A stretch of DNA of 6,466 nt from positions 1-6,466 of the forward strand of contig WJKY01000017.1 of NCBI GenBank assembly GCA_014728835.1. Reading direction: 5' to 3'. The translations under genes were made by a program, and so were the position numbers. The stretch is from Candidatus Woesearchaeota archaeon. GTDB lineage: Archaea; Nanobdellota; Nanobdellia; UBA10117; WJKY01. Below the pieces are notes generated by a model. That model was given only the letters and a program-made list of their open reading frames with translations. It searched no databases and had not been told where the DNA came from. Below are positions 1-4,722 of this stretch, one piece after another (the stretch's first letter is position 1; every line of letters begins with the position of its first letter).

Positions 1-1011
1 AATAAAAGCTTTGATATTGAAAAAGAAGCAAACCAAGTAAAAGCTGATATTGAAAAAATTAGAGAGAAATTAGAACAACAAAAACAAATTATAGAAAAAA
101 TCAAACCTTTTGATGATTTGATAGCTCAAGAACGGGAAAGCGCAATAAAACTTTCTGAATTAGAAGGTAAGAAAGAAGCTCTGCAAAAAATAATACAACA
201 AGCAAGTAAAAAATTAGAAAACCTTGATGAAGAAATCCAAGAATTAGATCAAGAACATTCTGAGTTAGTCGAAGAAAAATCTTTGTATGAATATAAAGAT
301 AAACACGTTAGTCTGAAAAAGGAATTAATAGAAATAGATGAAAAAATATTATCAAATAAAGTAAGTCCTGAACAAGCAAATAAATTAGAAGAACAGTTTC
401 AAGAATTAATAAGTAAAACGCAGGCCCTAAAATCCAAAAGCGAATCTTTAACTGCAATCTGCAGTGAAAAAGAAAAAAGATTAGCTGACCTTAAACAAAA
501 GCAAACCAAAACCGCAGAGCTGAAACAAAGCATTGAAAAATTACAAAAAAGAATTGAGTTTCTAAATCAATTCAAAAACGCTTTGTTGATTGCACAGAGC
601 TCACTGCGAAAAGAATTAGTGCAAGCTGTAAACGAAGTAATGAATTCTGTGTGGAATGCACTTTATCCGTATGATAAATGGGATTCAATTAGATTAGATG
701 CAACAGAAATAGATTACACTCTTCAGATTAGAGATGCTGATGGTAATTGGTTAAATGTATCTGGTTTTGCAAGCGGCGGAGAAAGGATGCTTGCCTGTCT
801 TGCTTTGCGAATTGCATTTGCAAAAGTTCTGGCGCCGAATTTGAGCATGCTAATACTTGACGAGCCAACCCATAATCTGGATTATGCAGCTATTTCTAAA
901 TTAATAGAAGTAATACAGGAAAAACTTTCAGATACACTCGAGCAAGTCTTTATTGTGACACATGATGAAAAACTAGCTGAGGCTGGACAAAACATAATAA
1001 GAATTAATTAA
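1..1011 (+). CDS. rad50: DNA double-strand break repair ATPase Rad50, C-terminal part (5' truncated by window edge)
   Basis: The frame is open from base 1, so the gene begins before the window; the TTG at 118 is internal. Of 336 visible codons, roughly the first 200 encode a charged Lys/Glu/Gln-rich coiled coil, the descending arm of an SMC-type ATPase. The C-terminal ATPase half follows, with the ABC signature FASGGERM (residues about 256-263), Walker B and D-loop LILDEPTHNLD (about 284-294; D287 and E288 are the Mg/catalytic pair) and the H-loop THDEK (His about 321). This signature region is typical of Rad50 rather than chromosomal SMC. No CxxC zinc hook is visible; given the usual arm length it should lie just upstream. 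Rad50 works with Mre11 to recognise and process DNA ends, and herA and nurA, its functional partners, lie 2 kb away. The stop overlaps the convergent gene's stop. Confidence 0.93.
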   Translation, partial: NKSFDIEKEANQVKADIEKIREKLEQQKQIIEKIKPFDDLIAQERESAIKLSELEGKKEALQKIIQQASKKLENLDEEIQELDQEHSELVEEKSLYEYKDKHVSLKKELIEIDEKILSNKVSPEQANKLEEQFQELISKTQALKSKSESLTAICSEKEKRLADLKQKQTKTAELKQSIEKLQKRIEFLNQFKNALLIAQSSLRKELVQAVNEVMNSVWNALYPYDKWDSIRLDATEIDYTLQIRDADGNWLNVSGFASGGERMLACLALRIAFAKVLAPNLSMLILDEPTHNLDYAAISKLIEVIQEKLSDTLEQVFIVTHDEKLAEAGQNIIRIN

Positions 1012-1891
1012 GTTTGGTAGCATCATAGCAACTGTTTTCAAGGTTTAATAGATATTCTGAAAAATTATCTTTAACATAATCTTCAATTTTTCCGGGACTT
1101 ACACCTTTGCCTCTTAGTTTTGCAATTTCACGTTTTACTTTACCCACTTCTCTAAAATGTAAACTAACATCATGTAAATCTTCAAGAGTATTGTAGTTTA
1201 TAGGGCCAGTATACTTTATCCTCATTTTAAGTCCTTCAGTTGGGTTAAATAGCCATTCTGGTAATCGTTTGCGTCCATTTCTAAATCCAAGGTGACCAGG
1301 TACCAACTTCCCTTTTATTTCTAATCCGCTTTCAAGATTCATATAATCGTGTTCCAATCTATGTTTGTCTATATATGAGAGTGTATGTTTGGATCTCACA
1401 TTTTTGGTATGTCCGTTTTCGTCAGAAAATTCTCTATTAAAAATCATATTAATTTTACCATCATATAAGTAACATCCTTGAAGATTTACGTTATCATGGT
1501 CTTTTGGTTTATCTGACAAATCTATTGTATCTTCGTAGATTGGACAAAGTGTTTGTTTTATTATGCTTTTAATTCTAGGTAATAACTTTTCGTGATATTT
1601 GTTAATCCAATCAATAGAATTTAATTGATTTAATAGCGTGTTTAATAATTGAACGTTGGCGCGCCCTATTTGTTTTGGATTATCTGTATCTTTTTCAAAA
1701 ATTGCAATTTCTCCTGGAACTTTTTCTTCCACCCGCGTTCTAAGCAATTCATGCGATCTTAAGTTAGACAAATTAAGTGCATCAGCGCCCCCAAGCGTGA
1801 ATCTAACTTGATTATTTTTAATATGACATTTAATTCTACTTCCACTGTAATTTCCTTCAGCGAGAATTGGGTCTTCTAATGTACTTACCAT
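1004..1891 (-). CDS. hypothetical protein, 295 aa, no recognised domain
   Basis: I do not recognise this protein. It is soluble by inspection: no signal peptide, no membrane helix, and only four scattered cysteines with no zinc-ribbon pattern. The middle (about residues 90-200) is charged and mixed. The C-terminal third is basic, with a segment around KVKREIAKLRGKG (about 252-264) followed by a predicted helix ending near ENSCYDATKLN. The ATG start is supported by a TATA-like box centred about 25 nt upstream and by the absence of an SD, the pattern of a leaderless archaeal transcript. The gene is convergent with rad50 and overlaps it by 8 nt. A terminator-like hairpin separates it from the PC4-like gene upstream, so it is probably its own transcription unit. 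The basic C-terminus would allow nucleic-acid binding, but that is only a guess. Confidence 0.8.
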   Translation of the reverse strand: MVSTLEDPILAEGNYSGSRIKCHIKNNQVRFTLGGADALNLSNLRSHELLRTRVEEKVPGEIAIFEKDTDNPKQIGRANVQLLNTLLNQLNSIDWINKYHEKLLPRIKSIIKQTLCPIYEDTIDLSDKPKDHDNVNLQGCYLYDGKINMIFNREFSDENGHTKNVRSKHTLSYIDKHRLEHDYMNLESGLEIKGKLVPGHLGFRNGRKRLPEWLFNPTEGLKMRIKYTGPINYNTLEDLHDVSLHFREVGKVKREIAKLRGKGVSPGKIEDYVKDNFSEYLLNLENSCYDATKLN

Positions 1892-1911
1892 GTTTTATGT
1901 TATAAAAATTC

Positions 1912-1920
1912 ATTTATAAA
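1912..1920 (-). promoter_or_regulatory. TATA-like promoter box of the 295-aa gene (leaderless)
   Basis: On the minus strand this reads TTTATAAAT, preceded by the purine-rich GTAAAG, a plausible BRE. Its centre is about 25 nt from the ATG at 1891, which puts the expected transcription start at or next to the start codon. There is no GGAGG-like sequence between box and ATG. Both facts fit a leaderless mRNA. Confidence 0.55.
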
Positions 1921-1980
1921 CTTTACGTTTTATGATAATAAAATCGAACACAACATCTTAAATTATGATACGTAATATCT

Positions 1981-2024
1981 AAAAATAAAAAAACACAATC
2001 AGAAACTTTTTCGTTTCTGCTGTG
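1981..2024 (-). terminator. hairpin plus T-tract terminator after the PC4-like gene
   Basis: Read on the minus strand, a perfect 7-bp stem (CAGAAAC at 2019-2013 with GTTTCTG at 2006-2000, 6-nt loop) is extended by a further 4 bp (CACA/TGTG) across a small internal mismatch. It is followed at once by seven T, an A and five T. The arrangement resembles an intrinsic terminator. T-tracts alone can end archaeal transcription, and the hairpin may also protect the mRNA 3' end. It lies 32 nt past the stop of the PC4-like gene and before the promoter of the 295-aa gene, so it separates the two units. Confidence 0.65.
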
Positions 2025-2056
2025 CCCACTCGCGCGGGAAATAAGAAAGTTACAAA

Positions 2057-2296
2057 TTAAACGCTTTTCAAAAATTCTGCAACTTTGTCTAACACATCCT
2101 TATCATTTGGTAAGGATATATTTTTTCGTCTGGAGAATCTTTTTGTTCCATCAGGTAAGTAAAACCCTCTGGATATATTAACAAATTCATTTGCTTCTCC
2201 ATCTTCTGGTTTTGCGACTTTACGGGCAACTTCAATAAAAGAATTTCGCCCAAATTTTATCTCTTCTGATTTTATTGTTTCAAATTCAACTGCCAT
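2057..2296 (-). CDS. small PC4/Sub1-like ssDNA-binding domain protein (tentative)
   Basis: This 79-residue protein appears to be a single domain of the PC4/p15 (Sub1) type, a small beta-sheet-plus-helix fold that dimerises and binds single-stranded nucleic acid. By eye it lines up with the C-terminal domain of human PC4: IKFGRNSFIEVARK (residues 13-26) matches the first two strands, FVNISRGFYLPDG (38-50) the VLIDIREYWMDPEG region, FSRRKNISL (54-62) the GRKGISL region, and DKDVLDKVAEFLKSV the closing helix. Basic residues at R24, K26, R43, K52, R53, R56 and R57 fit nucleic-acid contact. The ATG start has an SD (GAGGAT at 2307-2302) 5 nt upstream. The mRNA probably has a structured leader of about 75 nt and ends at the hairpin/T-tract terminator. 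Lying between rad50 and herA/nurA, it could act on the ssDNA made by resection, but this is inference. A transcription cofactor or RNA-chaperone role is equally possible. Confidence 0.6.
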   Translation of the reverse strand: MAVEFETIKSEEIKFGRNSFIEVARKVAKPEDGEANEFVNISRGFYLPDGTKRFSRRKNISLPNDKDVLDKVAEFLKSV

Positions 2297-2301
2297 TTTT
2301 T

Positions 2302-2307
2302 ATCCTC
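2302..2307 (-). promoter_or_regulatory. ribosome binding site of the PC4-like gene
   Basis: GAGGAT on the minus strand lies 5 nt before the ATG at 2296. Unlike the 295-aa gene, herA and nurA, this gene therefore uses a leadered, SD-dependent mRNA, which fits the long leader predicted from the promoter position. Confidence 0.6.
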
Positions 2308-2319
2308 TTGTTTTTCTTT

Positions 2320-2375
2320 TGTTGCGAGGCAGTTACCAGAACTCCGAGCGATTGGGTTCTGTGTTTGCTCGCTGC
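2320..2375 (-). ncRNA. candidate structured RNA in the leader of the PC4-like gene, H/ACA-like geometry
   Basis: This stretch is G+C-rich (35 of 65 bases in 2321-2385) within a strongly A+T-rich window, often the mark of structured RNA. On the minus strand a lower stem GCGAG/CTCGC (2372-2368 with 2328-2324) encloses an internal loop (CAAACA on one side, GTAACTGC on the other). An upper stem CAGAAC/GTTCTG (2361-2356 with 2342-2337) is extended by CC/GG across a bulged A. An ACA trinucleotide (2322-2320) sits one base past the lower stem and 14 nt from the upper stem, as in archaeal H/ACA pseudouridylation guides. Against this, the lower stem is short, no kink-turn is evident and I found no target. 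A cis-acting 5' leader structure is the main alternative, because a TATA box places the transcript start near 2375. Confidence 0.35.
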
Positions 2376-2393
2376 TTTGTGCAAGCTTAAATG

Positions 2394-2404
2394 TATTTAT
2401 AAAG
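2394..2404 (-). promoter_or_regulatory. TATA-like box, probable promoter of the PC4-like gene; palindromic
   Basis: The minus strand reads CTTTATAAATA, preceded by a purine-rich AGAAAT that could serve as BRE. A start about 25 nt on would fall near 2375, at the foot of the structured leader. The core TTTATAAA (2396-2403) is a perfect palindrome and so could also fire on the plus strand toward the 137-aa gene, starting near 2425. Confidence 0.5.
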
Positions 2405-2420
2405 ATTTCTATAGAAGTCC

Positions 2421-2428
2421 TTTTATGA
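2421..2428 (+). promoter_or_regulatory. weak TATA-like box for a leaderless 137-aa gene
   Basis: TTTTATGA is centred about 25 nt before the ATG at 2450, and no SD precedes that ATG, so a leaderless mRNA is plausible. The match to an archaeal TATA box is weaker than for the palindrome at 2396-2403, which could instead give a leader of about 25 nt. Confidence 0.3.
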
Positions 2429-2449
2429 TTTTCTTACCTTCTGTATGTT

Positions 2450-2863
2450 ATGTCAGATAACATAATAACAAAAAAAGAATTAGGGGAAATAACAAGAAAC
2501 GTTCTGAAGTACTTGGATGAAAAAGATGTCAAGGATTTAGGTGATTTAGAAATAAAAACTGATGCCGAGATAAATCAGGAGGGAATAACATTTCAACTGC
2601 GACCTTCTAAATTGGGAACAACTGCAAAAGTATTAAGTTACCTCATATGTAGTAAAGGCATTCCTTTAGAGGTGCGCACAAATGAAGCTTTAAATTATAC
2701 TAAATTAATAGTCAAAACTAGTTCTGATATTCCTGGATATGAGCGTTTTGTTCGTGATTCAATAGGCAATTTAGGGCAATACAAAACAATAAATCACATA
2801 AATCTTTCTAAAGTAAAATCAGAACTGAAAAAGTTAGCAGATTACTGCGTAAATGACACATAG
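2450..2863 (+). CDS. hypothetical protein, 137 aa, no recognised domain
   Basis: I do not recognise this protein. It looks like a soluble alpha/beta protein: a charged N-terminal helix (about residues 8-30), a beta-rich middle with ITFQLRPSKLG (46-56) and PLEVRTNEALNYTKLIVKTS (72-91), and a Lys-rich C-terminal helix (about 117-131). No signal peptide, membrane helix or metal-binding pattern is seen. The ATG has no SD upstream and is probably close to the 5' end of the mRNA. The stop is TAG, with a TAA four sense codons later in frame. The gene is divergent from the PC4-like gene and shares its 150-nt upstream region, so the two may be co-regulated. Its base composition looks like that of its neighbours. 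Confidence 0.72.
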   Translation: MSDNIITKKELGEITRNVLKYLDEKDVKDLGDLEIKTDAEINQEGITFQLRPSKLGTTAKVLSYLICSKGIPLEVRTNEALNYTKLIVKTSSDIPGYERFVRDSIGNLGQYKTINHINLSKVKSELKKLADYCVNDT

Positions 2864-2867
2864 CAAA

Positions 2868-2905
2868 CTTTAAATTAATCAGCTAAATCTTGTTTTGCGG
2901 AGGTG
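2868..2905 (+). promoter_or_regulatory. promoter and strong SD of the mini membrane-protein ORF
   Basis: A TATA-like CTTTAAATT (2868-2876) would start transcription near 2898, directly before the SD GGAGGTG (2899-2905), whose GGAGG core ends 6 nt before the ATG at 2910. A complete promoter-to-start arrangement in front of a reading frame that now holds only 12 sense codons before TAG suggests the unit is, or recently was, expressed. Confidence 0.5.
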
Positions 2906-2909
2906 TTAT

Positions 2910-3029
2910 ATGAAATTTAGAAAAAAATCAGAAAGCGCAATACTTTAGTTCATTGTAGCTTTAATACCTATTGTAAATTTTTTATGGTTGTGGAAGGTTA
3001 GTAAAATCATAGCAAATGTTAAAGAATAA
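2910..3029 (+). pseudogene. 39-codon single-span membrane protein ORF with in-frame TAG at codon 13
   Basis: After the SD, the frame reads MKFRKKSESAIL, then TAG (2946-2948), then resumes with FIVALIPIVNFLWLWKVSKI and six more residues to a TAA at 3027-3029. The two halves together make a typical small membrane protein: a positively charged N-terminus, a hydrophobic helix with Pro and Trp, and a Lys-rich tail. The hydrophobic stretch AIL-x-FIVALIPIV is broken exactly at the TAG, so a change of one base from TTG (Leu), or similarly TGG, would explain it. The pattern recalls small DUF4234-like proteins, but this is a resemblance only. Options are a recent nonsense mutation, a sequencing error, stop readthrough, or an expressed 12-residue leader peptide. 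The final TAA abuts the convergent herA stop with no gap. Confidence 0.55.
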
Positions 3030-4529
3030 TTAAAGGAAATCCTCGCCCTTGGCTAGTTTACTTCCTAATTTTTTTTCATATAAAATAGCAAAATCTTCTA
3101 ATTTTTTGCCATGGCTTTCTTTTGTTCTTCTTTTTCGCACTTTAATGAAAACAGGATAATTTGTTGCTTCACCTACCATCAGAGCCTCACCAACTTTTAA
3201 TGTAGAAATCATATCTAATGTAGAGCGGGTTATAGACTCTGAGCTTTTTGCAATGTGATCTAAATCATAAGGATTAGTAACTTTCAAAACCATTTGAGTA
3301 TTGCACTGACTAAGCGCAGTAGTAGAAAGTTGTATTGGTCGCTGAGAAATCAAACAAAGGTTAGCATAAAACTTTCTACCTTCTCTAGCAAGTAATTCAA
3401 TTATACCCCTACTTAGTGCAGCTTCAGCGCGCTTGCCTTCTGGACAAAAGTTGTGCGCTTCCTCAATAATTTCCAAATAAGGAGGAACAATTCCTTGTTT
3501 ACGTAAATTAAACAATTTCCTAGAGAGATGATTAACAATAATTTGTTTTTTCTTGAGGTTTAGAATCTTTTTAAGATTAATAACAACCATGTGCCCCTGA
3601 CGCATCATGTTTTCTATATTTGGCCATTCAGATGTTGAAAAAAGCCGCATGCTTTGAAGCTCTGAAAGCCAGCCAACTAATGCTTCTTTAGTTGCTTTGG
3701 AAATATTTTCATCTTCTTTTAGCGCATTAATAATATCAGAAATAGAATATGCTTCTTTTTCTTCTCTGAGATAAGAAATAATTTTACCCAAATCTCTAAC
3801 TTGCACAGCACTCATTCTTGGCAGCATAGCTGCAATTCCTTTTTCACTTAACCGGTTTGCAGCGATTTTGATGTCGTCGCCGTCTATTACTTGAACTTTA
3901 TTTTTTAGCTTGGGATCTTTTTCAAAACCAATATATTCTCCATGATTGTCAATAACTAATAATGCTACGCGACCTTGTTTTGGAGATCGAGATAATAATT
4001 CCTCTATTAAAACAGATGTAGCATATGATTTTCCAGCTCCAGAGATAGCTAAAATAGCCATATGTTTTTGAAGCATTTTAGTCAGATTAAATTTAGCGCG
4101 CAATTTTTGCTGTTGAACAGTTCCTAAGTCCAAACCTCTTTCTTGATCCAAACCTAAAAATTTATTCAAAAGTTTTGGATCAATGTCAGTAACAACCATT
4201 CCTGGAGACGGAGGAAAACTTGGCCTGTTTAGTAAACCATCTTTTCCATATACGCCCAGCGCCTTGGTTTCTGCAATTGTATATTCCCATTCTTTAACTG
4301 GAAACGCAGAATATAATTCACCTGCTTTGTCGTATTCTCTTACAGCGCCTGCACTTTCAAAGTACCTATTTGTTTTGTAAATGTTTTTAATAGTTCCAAT
4401 CAAAACTCCTTCTTCAGTTTTTACAGATACAAATTGACCCTTTTTGACGTTTCCTGATTGTATTACAAACGAAAATGAACTTACAGATGGTCCATCTGGT
4501 GTTGTTATAATGGTACCGAATTTGGCCAT
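3030..4529 (-). CDS. herA: DNA double-strand break repair helicase HerA
   Basis: HerA is a hexameric FtsK/VirB4-like DNA translocase that pairs with NurA to resect DNA ends. With the start chosen here the protein has 499 residues, the usual length. The N-terminal HAS-barrel (about 1-110) begins MAKFGTIITTPDG. Walker A is SGAGKS (K167), followed by IDNHGEY (193-199), the Walker B motif EIIEEAHNF with acidic pair E356-E357, AREGRKFY (381-388) carrying the candidate arginine finger, SQRP (395-398) and the C-terminal TNPYDLDHI segment. The frame extends 21 codons further upstream, but that extension is unlike HerA. The ATG at 4529 has a TATA-like box centred about 25 nt before it and no SD, as expected for a leaderless gene. 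It lies downstream of nurA on the same strand, 193 nt away, closer than rad50 but not in a tight operon. Confidence 0.95.
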   Translation of the reverse strand: MAKFGTIITTPDGPSVSSFSFVIQSGNVKKGQFVSVKTEEGVLIGTIKNIYKTNRYFESAGAVREYDKAGELYSAFPVKEWEYTIAETKALGVYGKDGLLNRPSFPPSPGMVVTDIDPKLLNKFLGLDQERGLDLGTVQQQKLRAKFNLTKMLQKHMAILAISGAGKSYATSVLIEELLSRSPKQGRVALLVIDNHGEYIGFEKDPKLKNKVQVIDGDDIKIAANRLSEKGIAAMLPRMSAVQVRDLGKIISYLREEKEAYSISDIINALKEDENISKATKEALVGWLSELQSMRLFSTSEWPNIENMMRQGHMVVINLKKILNLKKKQIIVNHLSRKLFNLRKQGIVPPYLEIIEEAHNFCPEGKRAEAALSRGIIELLAREGRKFYANLCLISQRPIQLSTTALSQCNTQMVLKVTNPYDLDHIAKSSESITRSTLDMISTLKVGEALMVGEATNYPVFIKVRKRRTKESHGKKLEDFAILYEKKLGSKLAKGEDFL

Positions 4530-4550
4530 AAGCTGTTTATTTGCTAGTGG

Positions 4551-4558
4551 TATATAAG
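4551..4558 (-). promoter_or_regulatory. TATA-like promoter box of herA; fixes the start codon
   Basis: The minus strand reads CTTATATA, centred about 25 nt upstream of the ATG at 4529. It lies within the coding sequence if the longer upstream ATG (4592) is used, which argues against that start. A further A/T box, CTATAAAG (4568-4561), lies just upstream. herA may thus be transcribed independently of nurA. Confidence 0.5.
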
Positions 4559-4636
4559 ACTTTATAGCCGCAAAAAAACAAAAACAAATCAAAATAAAAT
4601 TTTGCTAGCTTTTTTGCTCAACAGAAACAATAGCGC

Positions 4637-4701
4637 AAAAAAATACCAAAACTTTATAAATAAAAATTAAATGAGTTTAATTAACATGCTTCGCAGAAGC
4701 A
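4637..4701 (-). terminator. possible terminator region downstream of nurA
   Basis: Twenty-two bases past the nurA stop, a compact hairpin TGCTTC-TGC-GAAGCA (4701-4687) is followed on the minus strand by A/T-rich sequence with a five-T run and, further on, a seven-T run (4643-4637). T-tracts are archaeal termination signals. The hairpin is also a good stem on the plus strand, and a TATA-like CTTTATAAATA (4652-4662) points toward it, so a plus-strand transcript antisense to the end of nurA is an alternative reading. Confidence 0.35.
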
Positions 4702-4722
4702 AGTAACTTTGGAGGTTTATTT

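Noticed and set aside
118..120. TTG as the start of rad50
   Set aside because: The same frame is open back to base 1 and encodes continuous coiled coil, so the gene simply enters from outside the window.
2021..2040. G+C-rich CCCACTCGCGCGGG as a separate RNA or operator
   Set aside because: It allows only a 3-bp stem or overlapping CGCG pairs and lies in the 3' untranslated region before the terminator hairpin; no more can be supported.
2320..2390. tRNA gene in the G+C-rich spacer
   Set aside because: No cloverleaf, no T-loop GTTCRANNC with a paired acceptor stem and no CCA-adjacent stem could be formed; the two-stem shape does not fit a tRNA.
2275..2460. 61-codon plus-strand frame rich in Phe and Cys
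   Set aside because: It runs over the start of the PC4-like gene, its promoter and the structured spacer. It has no SD and its composition is typical of antisense A+T-rich DNA.
2910..3029. Firm claim of pyrrolysine recoding at the TAG
   Set aside because: Two neighbouring genes end normally at TAG, no downstream insertion element is visible, and a single-base nonsense change explains the data equally well; kept only as a possibility.
4183..4380. 65-codon plus-strand frame
   Set aside because: It is wholly antisense within herA, whose motifs are intact, and has no SD or promoter.
4530..4592. Extension of HerA by 21 residues to an upstream ATG
   Set aside because: The extra residues (Cys/Phe-rich) are unlike HerA N-termini. 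A TATA-like box lies within this stretch at the right distance for the ATG at 4529, where the family's barrel domain starts.
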